A program made the translations under genes and the position numbers. The notes under the pieces are model-generated. The model saw only the letters and a program-made list of their open reading frames with translations, did no database searches and had not been told where the DNA came from. Below are positions 24,401 through 37,023 of a stretch of DNA of 64,000 nucleotides, one piece after another; positions within the stretch are counted from its first letter, which is position 1, and each line of letters starts with the position of its first letter. Origin of the DNA: Echinarachnius parma (taxonomy: Eukaryota; Echinodermata; Echinoidea; Clypeasteroida; Echinarachniidae); the NCBI GenBank assembly GCA_037951105.1, contig JBAMJV010007110.1:50370-114369 (forward strand), in the 5' to 3' direction.

Positions 24401-27400
24401 AATATTATTTTAATTCTTCTCATTAATTTTCTTTATTTTAATATTTTCATTATTTGTATTTCTTCTTTTCTTTCTTTTGGGTTAGTGCATGTGTGCTCCA
24501 CTTATCACTCTACGTATCACTCTACGTTTCACTCTACGTTTCGAAACGTGTTGCTTCAGCACTACTTTTCCCCCACTGCCGTACAGTTGTTGTTGTTGTT
24601 GTTGTTTAGAGTTTATTGGCGGTTCATTCAATTTGAATATTTTCGCCAATAACTAAATATTATTTTAATTCTTCTCATTAATTTTCTTTATTTTAATATT
24701 TTCATTATTTGTATTTCTTCTTTTCTTTCTTTTGGGTTAGTGCATGTGTGCTCCACTTATCACTCTACGTATCACTCTACGTTTCGAAACGTGTTGCTTC
24801 AGCACTACTTTTCCCCCACTGCCGTACAGTTGTTGTTGTTGTTGTTGTTTAGAGTTTATTGGCGGTTCATTCAATTTGAATATTTTCGCCAATAACTAAA
24901 TATTATTTTAATTCTTCTCATTAATTTTCTTTATTTTAATATTTTCATTATTTGTATTTCGTCTTTTCTTTCTGTTGGGTTAGTGCATGTGTGCTCCACT
25001 TATCACTCTACGTATCACTCCGCCTTACCCTAAAAGGTTCATTTTCCTATTCATTACTCCTACCAAACTACCTTCTGTGTTTTGTAACTTATTTTCAACA
25101 AACTACACCCTAATCATTATCATTTCTCCAATTATCCCAATAAATTATCAATTCTAACTGCACTATATTTCACACGGCGTATGAACACCGGCCCTACCTA
25201 ATGGTGCAAGGGATATATCACATCACCGGGAACATCGTCCTCACAGCTGGGCTTACAGTGTGGCTTCTGGACACTGCCTAAACTTTTTCCTTCTATTTTC
25301 TTAAAACAAAGATGTAAATAAAATGTATGCTACTCTCTGTGTATAATGTATACTGGGCAGTAATTAAAATTGTAGTCATATTTAAAATACATATATATGA
25401 AATTCTACCCCCTGTCATTAATGTGGATTGAATGAAAGGAGAACAATTTAAGAAGCCCAATAGTGAAAGTTTGATCAAATTTGGATTTTCAATTCAAAAG
25501 TTATGATTCCGGTAAGTTTTGTTTGCCGCCCTCTCTAGATAGCAATTTGCCAAGGTCTGTGATGCCATAGTAGAACAACCTTCCACTGACTTTGTACACA
25601 TATTTTTAATATTGTTTAATTTTTCTTGGATTTCACTGGACTAGTTGAGGAAGTTTTACCTTAAATGCATGCCCATTTACCTCTTCACTAACATATCTGA
25701 GAATGAGAGTAGATGGTCGATGCTTTTTCATGAAAAGTGACATTTTGTGAAGTTTTGTTGTACAGTTCCAATGGGAGTTGTTCATCTGTGACATCACAGA
25801 TCTGGCAAAGAGCTGACTGAGAGGGCAGCAAACAATATTTTGATCAAAACTTTGAAAAATCATAATTCTTGATTGGATTATCAAAATCTATTCAAACTTT
25901 CGCTAAAAGGTATCTAAAATTGTTCCCTTTTCACCCAACCTGCTTAAGAGCTTGTAGACACTTCCCCTTTAAGGTACTTACCGTATAATTCTCACATCAA
26001 TTGTTGTATTCGTATTGCCTGTGCATTCATGCAAGACGTTTCGTTTTCTCCGAATTTTCGCTACCCTGTGTTTTTTTAAAGAGAACTGAAATAAATAAAT
26101 AATTATTTATGATTGAAGTGTTCGGAATTGACATTAATGGTATGTGTGTGTCTCCTCTTGATGTAAGTTTTCCTAAATCTTAAAGTGATCCAGGTAAAGT
26201 GTCTAACTCCACGAAAAATACTTGGAGCTTCCTCGTTTCTCTTCTGCCGTGTTGTTTAGCTTATGGTAAGAGAAGAATGAAATAGGGTTAGATTTTTTCA
26301 AATGTCCCTTTAGTACGAAGATAATTATCATTGAAAATCATTATTTGAAAAGCGTTGCCAACGCTTTTCAAAACAAGTACAATTGCCATAGCTGAACATG
26401 TCCGGCCAGCGCGCGTGGGAAACATTCCCGACCCTACTGAACTTTGATCCAACGTGCGCAAATTCCATGAATTCTGTGCCGTATATGTAAACATACACGG
26501 GTGCGGATATCGTCAACGGATGATTATTACTGCTACAAATCTACGACAGGCCATCAGTATTCGGTGATAAAATATGAACTCAATATTCGTTTTTTTCACT
26601 AGGTAAACAGTGTTTGTTTTCTTTCAAACTTTCACAAATCTTTCAATTATATTTTACAATGATATTGATATAGGATTGAAGTCTCAAATGTCATTTTGTG
26701 CAATATCTGACACTTTACCTGGATCACTTTAACTTTGAGCCTTTTAACAACGTCCTCTATATAATAAGAACCGCATGCCTGCCAGTAGATTACTGGCGCA
26801 CAGTCAACAAGTTTGTTACCCCTGAAAAAAGGGTGCTGCCGAAAAGAACTAAAACACCCTGGGGACGTTGGGAGAAATGTAAGTGACCCAATCTCGACCA
26901 ATATCATGACTAAAGCATTCCCATAAGGGATACACATTTTAATGGAAGATGTCCAATTGGGTGGCATTTAAAAACTCATAAATCATCAAAAGTTTACAAA
27001 GTTCGACCACCAGTCAAAGAACAACACATAATTATATTTTTGGTACCGTTGTGTGATATTAAATAGATTCCCCTACACTTTTCAAAGGGTTGTGTAATTC
27101 ATAAACAATATATTTAGTTAGCACCTCTTACGGAACCAACGTGGCCTCATGGTTCCGTATGCACCAAACATCTGCGAGTGCGCCTATTCTATTCACGCGT
27201 ACGTTACAATAGAATGATGGACGATGCGTTCGACCAAATCAAAAGGTAGTCTTCGTCTGCAGACCCATGAACACATGCTTTAGTGTAGTGATGCGTTTTC
27301 CAATTATATAATTTTTTCTGAAAACATATTTTGTTGAACTTGTTGGTGGAATGTCCTACTAAAATGTGTACCTACTATTTATAAGTATATTATTTTTGGA

Positions 27401-30400
27401 TGGTGGTAACCTTTAATACTCATCTTAACACCTGTATAACTTTCCTTTTTGCTAGCCCGAATTTTCAGAGAACGAACAAGCGATAATTCCAATGACACCG
27501 AATTTCTTCGGGTGTCTCGAAGTCAGCCGTGCTTTGTTGCCGTTAATCCGTTCAGGAGGAAGGTAGGGGACAATTTTGAGTCACTTTTTGTAACAAAATT
27601 TAAATTGGTATAATATGCAGAATTTAAAACATAAATGGATGATAGGATATGCGTTACACTACTGAGATTAAAATTCGCTTTTCAAAGAGTTTGATTAATA
27701 GTGCCGTGTAAATGATTCTGAATGGTATGTTTGGCTTTTTTCTTGATATGAAGTACAACTGTGAACAATAACACACCAGGGGTGTTTCTCATAGATCTTA
27801 TAAGTTGAACTTTAGTATTATAAGTTGGATTTAAAATTATGGAAAGCAATTAGTTGCTAGCAAAATATATAAATATATTTAAACCTAGAACATTGTGTTT
27901 TAAAGGGAGAGATCCACTTTTGCAAGCCAAAATTCAAAAGTTGCGAGGTTATTGTCTTATATGAAAGGAAATGTCATTTAATAGCATGCCTGAAAAAATT
28001 AGGGCTTGAAATCTCTTTTTCGTGGAGTTATAGACCTAAAACTGAATAAACTGAGGGACGTCGGTTAATTATGTACATACGTATTTTGGCCGGTGAGTAA
28101 GTTCGTACATAGATTTCATGGAGTGCCATATCGGTATGCATGACCCCTACGTGACCCCCGCTAGCTACGTGAGCCGCGCATAAGTACTAATGTGTGGGCG
28201 TTTACCAAGCAAAATACCCAAACTTCGCTTAAACTGACTACATGTAATTATATATTCTTTCTTTTTGAGATCTTTTTCTGTGACATACGTTAACAAATGT
28301 CGGCTTCACAATACCTTTACGAGAATTAGTACTATATAGTTGTAATAGTATGCTAAATCAGTTGAACTCCTTTATTGACCGATATATAGTTTAAATGGAG
28401 GGACGCATTCGTTTTTCATTCGTAGAATCTAAATTAGAGGGCTGTTCGCTCTGATTTTTTTTTTGCGTGTTACATTGATCCCCATCCGTCAACTGAAAGC
28501 TGTTCAGACGTTTTGTAAAAGTGGATCTGTCCCTTTAAAGCATTAATATTGTTAATTATCAAGAAGATTTTTTTAATGATGATGATGATGATGGTGATGA
28601 CCATCATCATCATCATAATGATGAAGATCATGAAGATAATGAAGGTGATGATAATGATGATGAAGATGATGGTGATGATAATGATGATGATGGTGATGTT
28701 GGTGATGCTAATGATGATGATGGTGATGATGATGGTGATGATAATGTTGGTGATAATGATGATGATCATCATCATCATCTTCATAATGATGAAGATCATG
28801 ACGATAAAGATGATGACAAGACGGTGATCATGATGATGATGATGATAATGATGATGGTGGTGATAATGATGATGGTCATGATGAAGATGAAGATGATAAT
28901 AATTGCGATTAGCACCCTTGTATAATAATTTCCGATTTACACCTCTTTTTGCAGAGTTGTCAACGTAGCAAGTACGGGTGCTCAATATGCTTTCAGCCTT
29001 CTGAGTGCGGAGATGAAAGAAAGGTTCCGCCAAGCAGCATCTGAGGAAGACATTATCCGTCTCATGAACGAATTTGTTGAGTAAGTTTTTTTAAAGGGAT
29101 CTAGTAACTGTGTTGACAAGTGCAAACAGTGATGCGTGGGTAATAGAATATTTATTGGTGTGATCTGATATGTCCAGAAATTAATGTGTGAAAATTTCAC
29201 GTTAATTGTATATTATTTGGCGGAAAAATGAGCGAACATGCAAAGTGATATTCACTAACTCATTGCACTTACTTTGTATATGGCTTAAAAGATCCCGTAT
29301 AGATAGTTTAACATCCGACAATTTTAATCGTAAATATCCTTTGCACGAAATGGAAATTTTAAAAACCGAAACTTGTCCCATGCTTTTATTGTTAATATGA
29401 ATACAACAATGTATGAGAGAGCCACTAGAGTTTTGAGGATATAGACAATGTTACTAAATCCCTTTAACCCTAATCCCATTGGGGGGGGGGGGGGGGCATT
29501 TTGGTACACTTCAGAGATAAATTCTTCTAAAAAAAAAACAACTAAAAAACAATAAAAAACAATAAAATACATAAGAATGAAAACAATGTGGGTAAATCTG
29601 GGAATACTAATTTGCATATTTGCATAATGTATGCAAATTAGTGATATATTTTATCACCATTAAAAACATGGATATGATAAATTACATCATTTGAAAGTAT
29701 TCTTACAGAAAACTTGAAGAAATCCTGTAATTTCTCTTGATTTTAGATGAAAATCCCAATTTTCCCCCAAATTCGTCAAAAATGTGCATATTCAAAATTT
29801 TAATTAATTATTAAAAAACAAAATAATGGTCCATTTTTTTTAATTTTTAAAATTCCTATTATACTTGACTTGTTTTACGTATGTGCCAATTTTCAAGTCG
29901 ATCGGTCCATTCGTTGCCGAGATTTGAGGGGGGGGGGGGGGGGGGCAAAATGCCCCCCCCCCCCCCCCCAATGGACTCAAGTGATCAAAATAACCCAATG
30001 GGATTAGGGTTAAAGGATGCAATGTATACGATACCTTTAATGGAAAACTCAATGCTGGCGAGAAGACATTTTCAATAAAAAGAACTAAATAGGAGTAAAA
30101 ACACTGGAATATGTGATTTGTATTTGCAGGGTTAAAAAGGCAGGAATCAAAGAGTCGCCCGAGTGGGGGGCTGTGACAGGCTACATGCTTAGTAAACTTG
30201 GAATAGTTGTCTTATCCAAGATACACGCCCGGGAGATCGCACAGGACTCTGGCAGGTCTGATATCCTCATCAATACGGTAAGTACAAATCAAACATTGTT
30301 TCTTATTAGACATATACGTTCTTTATATTCACGGATTGACATTCATTTATTCATTATTTCTTTCGTACGCGCTCAAAATATACCACTTCGACACATTTGG

Positions 30401-32734
30401 GAGTCCGAATCCAAACCGCATCAAGCCCGATAGCAACTCGATAACAGCTTGACCGAACTGAAACTGACGGCAAATGGCACACCCCGAATTCGTCAATTTG
30501 GGTTCGGTTTGGTGTTGGATTGGGTTCAATCTGGTGTCAGTTTGGATTCGGTGTTGTTGCGCATTTAAAGCCCTTGTCATATTTCACCGGATAGCGTTAA
30601 CGTACGCCCGACGGAGTGCAACTTTTTAAAACCTTTCGTCTCCTTTCGTTCATGTATGCGTTTCTTGTTCGGCGAATGCTTTCCTAGTCAGGCGATGTCC
30701 GTTGTTTTATCCGGTGGAAAGTTTTCTGCATGCAGCAATGGAGACAACTTTCAGCTATGGAGATTTTGTTTTTGGAAAATAATGTTCTATCCGTCGGGCA
30801 TCCGTTTACCCTATCCGGTGATATGTGACAACCCCTGTAGTGAATCGCTTCACTCTACATTTGCAGTCTGAACAGCAGACTAGTCAAACATAACTGGTAC
30901 AGTGGAACCTGATTCATGTTCTCTCTGTTCCTCCCTGGTCAGCCAACATGGTATTTTAGCTAGAACTTCACTCTTCCACTGACTTCCATCGGAGCAACAT
31001 CTCCCCATCTTCGCTCCTCATCATCATCGCCATGTGAGTTACCATTCAACTCACATGGTTGTCAACCACTCCTTGATTTCTTCACATCAAGGGAGAGTCC
31101 GCCGACCGACATCATGGGGCGTTAAACTTCATCCATTCAACTTAATCTTCATCCACCGAGCCATTCGGTCTTCCATCCATCTTTTCTTCGATGTTCATCG
31201 ATCATTTTGTCTTCATCTTTACGGAAATGTTCCAGGCTTTTCTTCTCGATCTCCACGGCACGCGCCGGAGTTCATCGATCGCCATCGCTGCCACATCATG
31301 GGCGCTAGTCCCTCGATGGAACAGGATTCGACATCGTCATCTCTTCACACAGGCTCGCGTTCTACTTCTTCATCATCTCTCCGAACTCTCGCTATTTACA
31401 TTTCATCCGCGGACTGTAACTTAGGCCTATACACATTAACTCTCGCGTTTAATCATAATGGACCCTAATCCCCGTGCAATACATTCTTTTGGACATTTGT
31501 TTATCTTCTAATAATGACGTCATTTCAATTTATGTCAACTGCGTGGACATTCATTTATTCCTGTGTCAACTTGTGTTTCTGTATTTAATTAGTAAACTGG
31601 TATTGGGTGCTGGTGACTGCCGTGTGTGTTTATCAATCATCCGTCGTCGTTGACATCAACCACAACAACAACAATACACACATCACCACAATAACCCGAC
31701 TCCTGTTTTTACCAAACCCCTAATGCCTAACGTACACTGAAATTTGGCGCGGAATATACAGTACATGTATAATACTGACCGACGCAAAACCGAACATGAA
31801 TTCGGCCGTCAGCAAGTTGACATCACTCCGAACGGGTGCTGCTCGTTATTCCGAAGGTTCGTTAATTCCGAAGGTTCACTATTCTGAATTTCCGAACAAA
31901 CAAATTTCGCATACATTGGGGTTCGTTAATCCGAAAATGAAATATAGGTTTCGTTTATCCGAATATCTGATGCATTAATCCGACGGTTCGTTATTCCGAC
32001 GGTTCGTTGTACCGAAGGTTCGTTTTTGCAAAAATGAAATAGGGTTCGATATTCCGATGGTTCGTCGATCCAAAAATGAAATCTTTTTGCGAACATTTCT
32101 GAAAAATTTTTTGGCCGCATCGGTCATTTCCCGTTTCCATGGTAACCATGAAATGAAGAGCATGTTTTTATTGTTTGATTTTTAATTATATTATATTATC
32201 AAAGTAAACAAGTTACCTTTGTTTCCTTTTCTGGTCAAATGTCATACAAATAATCAGAACATTTTTCGACACCAAATAAGTCATTTCTCAGAAAAAATAG
32301 TACATATTTAAAAGAATTTTAGAATTTTCGTGGTTTTATATTGTGAATAGTAGGCCTGGGACGAATACATTTTTTGCTACCTGAATATTCGACCAGAAAG
32401 GTAATCGGATGAACCGTATTAGAAATTGTACAGCTCAAATAGCCTAGTTAAAATGGCGATCCGCAGTGTAACACTCCCACGCTTGATAACCTTAAATAAC
32501 AATGTGTTTGCATCACTTTCTATGCAGTGTTGCCCCGGGTTCGTGCGGACGGACATGACGGCCATGTTCCCAGAGGAGTGTTTCGGCACCAAGAAGGTGT
32601 CCGCCTCGGAAGGCGCAGACACGCCCGTATACTTGGCGCTGCTACCAGCGGGGACGAAAGAGCCGCAGGGACAGTTTCTCCTGCGACGACAGGTGTATGA
32701 TTTCTTGAATACAGACGTGTTAATTCCTTTTTGA
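19489..32734 (+). CDS. CBR1: Carbonyl reductase [NADPH], CBR1-type short-chain dehydrogenase
   Basis: Seven exons: 19489-19509, 20832-21110, 23688-23741, 27471-27562, 28955-29080, 30130-30277 and 32528-32734; all phases match, giving 308 residues (human CBR1 277). It should be a cytosolic NADPH-dependent reductase of ketones, quinones and related carbonyls. The SDR landmarks are TGSNKGLG (9-16, cofactor loop), NNAA (89-92, usually NNAG), Asn129 in PNFFG, Ser155 in VVNVAS, and Tyr209 with Lys213 in YMLSK; CCPGFVRTDM follows at 241. The C-terminal part EGADTPVYLALLP is typical of CBR1. Exon 3 (18 residues, Asn/Asp-rich) falls in the variable loop after NNAA and is not family-like, explaining some of the extra length. 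CBR3 or a paralogue cannot be excluded. Confidence 0.94.
19510..20831. other. CBR1-type intron 1
   Basis: AT-rich. A block at 20330-20390 (GGTCATTTCCCGTTGCTATGG and GAAGAGCATG) recurs at 32120-32165, so it is part of a dispersed repeat. A half-copy of family B (TTAAAGAGGTAGTTCAGTTT) lies at about 20669. Confidence 0.5.
21230..21412. repeat. Poly-G rich block in intron 2
   Basis: Two G tracts of about 20 bases (21247-21283 and 21360-21386) separated by 80 bases. It resembles the poly-G elements elsewhere, but clear ends were not seen. Confidence 0.5.
21445..21682. mobile_element. Poly-G foldback MITE (CAGTGGCGGATC ends), copy 1
   Basis: The ends CAGTGGCGGATCTA and TAGATCCGCCCCTG are inverted. 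Inside are a 33-base G tract, C tracts, and the phrases CCGCATCGTCATTGGGTCAA and TTAGCAAAAAGCTAGATC. A second copy at 59959 shares all of these. Confidence 0.8.
21706..23193. repeat. 1.5-kb foldback element in intron 2
   Basis: Left arm (about 21716-22340) and right arm (about 22535-23192) are reverse complements with some divergence. Matching landmarks are GCTATAATCTTGG/CCAAGATTATAGC, GGTCCCAGGGTGCATTTTGG/complement, AGGGGTCATTTTC/complement and the palindrome GTTGCCACCATGGCAAC. The spacer is AT-rich. It has no coding capacity. Four CCAAGATGGC or GCCATCTTGG motifs resemble YY1 sites. Confidence 0.85.
23785..23879. repeat. Short 95-bp inverted-repeat element
   Basis: GGGGTGTTTCACTG and TAGTGAAACCCCC bound AAAATCGATTTT-like arms around ACTAAAAATCAGT. 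The ends resemble family C. Confidence 0.6.
23925..25972. mobile_element. 2.05-kb TTAA-flanked inverted-end element
   Basis: Begins TTAAAGGGGAAGT and ends ACTTCCCCTTTAA. It carries internal tandem repeats (24285-25020) and a 104-codon ORF at 23843-24157 with no recognised homology. It looks non-autonomous, in intron 3 of the CBR1-type gene. Confidence 0.5.
24285..25020. repeat. Three tandem units of about 245-255 bp
   Basis: CGAAACGTGTTGCTTCAGC begins units at 24287, 24542 and 24785 (periods 255 and 243). Each contains (GTT)n, TTGGCGGTTCATTCAATTTG and CACTTATCACTCTACG. The copies are nearly identical, which implies recent amplification. Confidence 0.92.
26180..26732. mobile_element. TTAA-flanked MITE family D (553 bp)
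   Basis: The ends TTAAAGTGATCCAGGTAAAG and its exact complement, with TTAA at both outer edges, are the piggyBac-type signature. There is no transposase ORF. Lies in intron 3. Confidence 0.82.
27900..28538. mobile_element. TTAA-flanked MITE family E (639 bp)
   Basis: TTAAAGGGAGAGATCCACTTTT pairs with AAAAGTGGATCTGTCCCTTTAA (one mismatch near the middle). It has TTAA at both edges and lies in intron 4. Confidence 0.8.
28560..28905. repeat. (GAT)n microsatellite
   Basis: Imperfect GAT repeat with short ATC inversions. ORFs of Met/Ile or His across it are artefacts. It ends about 50 bases before CBR1-type exon 5. Confidence 0.92.
29461..30016. mobile_element. TTAA-flanked poly-G foldback element, copy 1
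   Basis: The ends TTTAACCCTAATCCCATTGG and CCAATGGGATTAGGGTTAAA match as inverted repeats with TTAA at each edge. A G tract faces a C tract across GCAAAATGC at 29929-29970, forming a potential very GC-rich hairpin. A related, left-truncated copy lies at 62810-63267. Confidence 0.8.
30278..32527. other. CBR1-type intron 6
   Basis: Holds a pyrimidine-rich block at 30880-31740 whose ORFs (for example 31034-31468) have biased composition and no family; it might be a solo LTR, since TGTGACAACCCC occurs at about 30828, but no matching target duplication was found. From 31800 to 32080 short units of the type GGTTCGTTATTCCGA repeat irregularly. At 32120-32165 lies the dispersed repeat also present in intron 1. 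Confidence 0.4.
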
Positions 32735-32742
32735 TTCAACAA

Positions 32743-32940
32743 TTTCAATCAGGCACGATAAATATAGGTTTTAACATGGATGCGTTCCAAGTATTGTGGC
32801 GTTCCGTATTTCAATCAGGCACGATAAATATAGGTTTTAACATGAATGCGTTCCAAGTATTGTGGCGTTCCGTATTTCAATCAGGCACGATAAATATAGG
32901 TTTTAACATGGATGCGTTCCAGGTATTGTGGCGTTCCATC
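32743..32940. repeat. Three tandem 66-bp units just after CBR1 stop
   Basis: TTTCAATCAGGCACGATAAA starts units at 32743, 32809 and 32875. Three units make exactly 198 bases with only a few differences. The unit is a multiple of three and leaves one frame (different from the CBR1 frame) open throughout, encoding repeats like GTINIGFNMDAFQVLWRS. Most likely 3' untranslated sequence. Confidence 0.92.
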
Positions 32941-33001
32941 TCCGCATAATAATGGTACCACAAATTTGTGTCAATTTATCTGTTCACCGATTTAAAATTG
33001 A

Positions 33002-33459
33002 TAGGGATAGTACTGTTCTAGTCAAACATAATTTTAGTAAATAAAAACTTGTCAGTTTTCATTAACAACCAATAGTTATAAGTAATTTATGTTTGAATTG
33101 TACAACACATAGAAACGGCTAAGTTACAGGGCTGTTTTCATTCAAAAAGCAGCCCTCCAGACATCTCGAGTTTAAACCATTTTAAAATAAAAATGCATGA
33201 ATATGATGTTTGGTAAAAATAATTATTCAACAGAGATTATCATCAACAATTTGAAAAACGTTTTCGTCTATTATCAAAAATGTGTAGGATGTATAAATAT
33301 TTTCTTCAAATATTGAATAAATGTTGGTCCCCAACATTTATTCCAATGGATATTTCAGTCGTTTCTGAACCGATTTTGATCAAAGTTGATTCTGTCTCAA
33401 ATGTCTCTTTTTTCTTCTTGAAGTGCCCTCTAAACCAAAACTGAACTACCCCATTTATG
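33002..33459. mobile_element. TTAA MITE family B, copy 3
   Basis: Left GATAGGGATAGTACTGTTCTAG and right CCAAAACTGAACTACCCCAT are the family B ends. TTAA is not preserved at the edges. Confidence 0.6.
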
Positions 33460-33734
33460 ATAAGAATCACTTTGGTGATTGACTACCGATCAATTTGAAA
33501 TATTTTTCCGTTGACTAATTGTCTCAACGCCATACTGGCACTAGCCTTGAATTCAAGTTATCCACTGAAATAAGTAGCTATTAAAGATCATCAAGCGTCG
33601 GGATGCTACACTGCGGGTCGCCATTTTGAACTAGGCTAGTTTGCGCGCACCACATAACACGGATCATATAATTATGAATAAACAAACCAACCACTCGCAA
33701 GATGGCGCTGTGCCTCTGGTTTATGAGTCAGAAC

Positions 33735-34235
33735 CACCTTTAATATTGTAATTTGTGATGGTAGTGGTTTATACATTATTTGTCAGCTGTTTCAGAGAAA
33801 AAATAAGAATCTCAACACCATTTTATACCTAACTGGTTCTGGGGGTGTTCCACAAATATTCGAAGTTAAACTTAATCTAAGTTGGACCTAACTAGTATGG
33901 CAAAACCATTTATAACCTTGGAATACGATATATTCAAAAGCAACAAATCAAAGATTTTAGACTTTTCATCAATGTTGCATCAAGAACATTAAATCTCCTT
34001 GATAACAGAAAATATTAATGATTTGAACCAACATTTTATGCCTTTTAAAATAACTTTTTACAAGTTTTGTACAAAGAAACTAACGGCTTTCCATGTTTTA
34101 GAGTTAAGTTCAACTTAGGATCTTTGTGAAACACCCCTTGTTATTCTGTGGATGGGGAAAATGTGCTTATACTCAAATAAATAGGTTTGATCATACAATA
34201 TTACTACACAATTTTCAATATTTATTATACATGTT
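33735..34235. repeat. Duplicated block, copy 1 (with 37024-37540)
   Basis: The phrases TTATTTGTCAGCTGTTTCAG, AGAATCTCAACAC and TTGATCATACAATATTACTA occur in the same order in both blocks, each enclosing a family C MITE (33840-34139 here). The blocks flank a truncated retroelement. Confidence 0.8.
33840..34139. mobile_element. MITE family C, copy 2
   Basis: GGGGGTGTTCCACAAATATTCG and GATCTTTGTGAAACACCCC are the inverted ends. Confidence 0.7.
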
Positions 34236-34399
34236 GATTGTTGTTAAACATGAGGTGAAGTCGAAATAAAGTTGGTTAAATGAAAGGAGCCTAAATCTCA
34301 CAGTAACAAAAAAATGTGTAAAAGCATATATATAGCATGGAAAAGTCATAGGCAACACAACAAGACAATTAAAATAAAATCCATATTTTCATACTGGTT

Positions 34400-36150
34400 T
34401 CTTTACCTTCTCCTTCCAATAAAGTGCAACTTAATTCAATAGTCAATTCTTCTGGAATTTGTCCTAACTCTCTCAAATTAGCCAAGATAATACCAATTTA
34501 TAAAAAAAAGATGATTGTACTTTGTTATCAAATTATCGTCCAATATCTTTATTAGTATATAATAGAATTTATGGTTTTCTGGATGAAAATAAAATATTAA
34601 ATCCCAATCAATATGGCTTTAGGAAGAACCACTCTGTAGATTTTGCATTAATTCAAACATATGATAAAATTGTTAATTTGATGTCTAAAAAGGAACATAT
34701 AATAGGGTTTTTTATGGATCTTAGTAAAGCGTTTGATACGCTCAATCATCGTATTTTATTATTTAAATTGCAACACTATGGTATTCGCGGTTTGGCTTTA
34801 AATTGGTTAGAAAATTATTTGAGTAATAGACAACAATATGTTGAATATATGTCTTGTAAATCCACTAACCGTCCTATAACTTGTGGGGTACCACAGGGTT
34901 CCATTCTTGGCCCACTTTTATTTTTGATATAATTATGTCAATGATATATTTAATTCATCGGATATTCTTTCATATATTATGTTTGCTGATGATACGAATA
35001 TTTTTTATTCGGATAGTTATTTTGAAAATATTATAACAGTGTTAAATCGAGAACTTAATAATGTATCTAAATGGTTTAAATGTAATAAATTGTCTTTGAA
35101 TATTCAGAAAACGAATTATGATAATTTTAAAAGTAAAAATTCAAGATATTATCAAAACATACATTATGATATTAATATTGATGGAATACCCATTTCTAAA
35201 AAGAGTTATGTTAAATTTATTGGAGTTATGATAGATGAAACATTAAGTTGGAATAGACATATTGATAGTATAATTATTGCTGTGCAAAAGGAGTTCGAAT
35301 TTTGAATAGATTGAAACATATTCTCCCATATAATATACTGTTTAGGCTTTATAATGCACTTATATTATCTCGAATTTCTTATTGTAATGTTGTTTGGGGG
35401 AATTGTTCAAAATAAAAAAATACATTCGATTCTACTTTTGCAAAAAAAGGCCCTGCGAATATGCAGTGGCTCCACATATTTAGCACATACGGATCCAATT
35501 TTTTATCGTTTATGTACATTAAAGGTTCATGATATTTATACGTTACAAACTGCAACATTCATATATAAGGCAAGTATAGGAAAAGTACCCTCCCAGTTTT
35601 TAGATTTTTTTATTTGTAATAGAGACATTCATAACTATTGTACTCGTAATGCAACCAATTATCATTTATACAATCCTACCTTAACAATAACCCATAAGTC
35701 AATAAGACATGCTGGTCCCGACGTGTGGAATCCTCTTCCAAATTATATTAAAAATCGTCCCTCAGTGCTATCGTTTAGAATGGCAATGAAAAAGAAATTA
35801 ATTCAATTGTATAATTTATCCTTTGATTGTACCTTAACAATGTTCTCATTGATACTGGTCGTAATATAATTGATTTTAGACGTTTTTATGATATAATACA
35901 TGTATGAAATTACATATTTGTTAATTTGTTTGCTGCCCAATTAAGCTGCATCTACATACATTCCATCCATCTACGCACATCACTTTCACTTCCATATCCA
36001 TCCGCACCCAACATCTCATTCCATCTTTGTCCCCTAGTTCTTTTTTTTTTTTTTTTTTTTTGTTTGTATAGTTTGTAACGTATTATAGTTTTTTTTCAGG
36101 GACCATCACTACCTCAAGCTCCGCTTACTATGGTGGTCCCGTACTTAATC
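34400..36150 (+). mobile_element. 5'-truncated non-LTR retrotransposon (reverse transcriptase)
   Basis: The reading LSNYRPISLL, MDLSKAFDTLNHRILL, GVPQGSILGPLLFL and FADDTNIFYS are successive reverse-transcriptase motifs of a Jockey/CR1-like element. The frame breaks at about 34932 and 35305 and the domain is incomplete at its start, so it is dead. The C-terminal part runs to 35869. The 3' untranslated tail ends in poly-T and GGGACCATCAC; the same tail appears at the end of the window (63850-64000). Lies between the CBR1-type gene and the 3' end of the ZU5 gene. Confidence 0.85.
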
Positions 36151-37023
36151 ACCTATGTTAATATGATAATTTTTATTCTACTGTTTTGAAAGATGCTTAT
36201 TATATATTATATCCATTAAAATTATAAATTGTATTATTATATTAATCAATCTATATGTTATACATGCTTATTTACAGTATTCAATTAATATATTTCTTTC
36301 TGTATTAGTTGTATAATAATTTTGTATTATGTGATTATGTTGAAAATAAAATGATCCAAATCAAAAGTCAATATTGTTCACTAACCTCAGAAATTTGTAT
36401 AAATTTACAAAATATGATATTTATCACATCATTTTCCCAAATCTTTGGAAAGTACGTGTATACAAAAGATAAATACAAAATACATTTAACAAAAATACGA
36501 TGGAAGATTTAAGTTCTTAACAATTAGGTAGAGCCAATTGAAAAATAAAACAGTTTGTCAAATGGAAGACGTCTACAAACTCACATAATGAAACAAAAAT
36601 GCAATTTGTGTAAAAACGAACAGAACGGACAAGTCATAGATAATACAATGAGACAATACAAACACAATTAATTTTCCATACTGTTTTCCTTACCTTTTAG
36701 CACGTTCAAATGTCAGTCTATTTTTCCATTGCCAACAAAATTTGTACAAAACAAAGGATCATTTTATGAAATCATTGAAATGTACACTACATGTATACAA
36801 CAGATAAATACAAAACACATTAACTGAATTCATTTGGAAATGGAGCTTTAATTGAGATTATGTTTCTTCTCAAATTAGCAGAAAATTGTATTTTACGAAA
36901 TTATTAAATCACTGTAATTGATTTTAAGAACGTATAATATTTACAATAAACCCTCACAAAAAAGCAACAAGTTGTTAGCCTGAATGAAAATTGCCCAAAC
37001 TGAAAATGAATCCACTGAAATAA
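36151..37023. other. AT-rich intergenic
   Basis: Contains diverged duplicates of neighbouring sequence (for example TTATTAAATCACTGTAATT at about 36903 and 38112). No gene seen. Confidence 0.5.

Noticed and set aside
31034-31468. 144-codon ORF in CBR1 intron 6
   Set aside because: Biased Ser/His/Arg composition from a pyrimidine-rich block, no splice context or family match.
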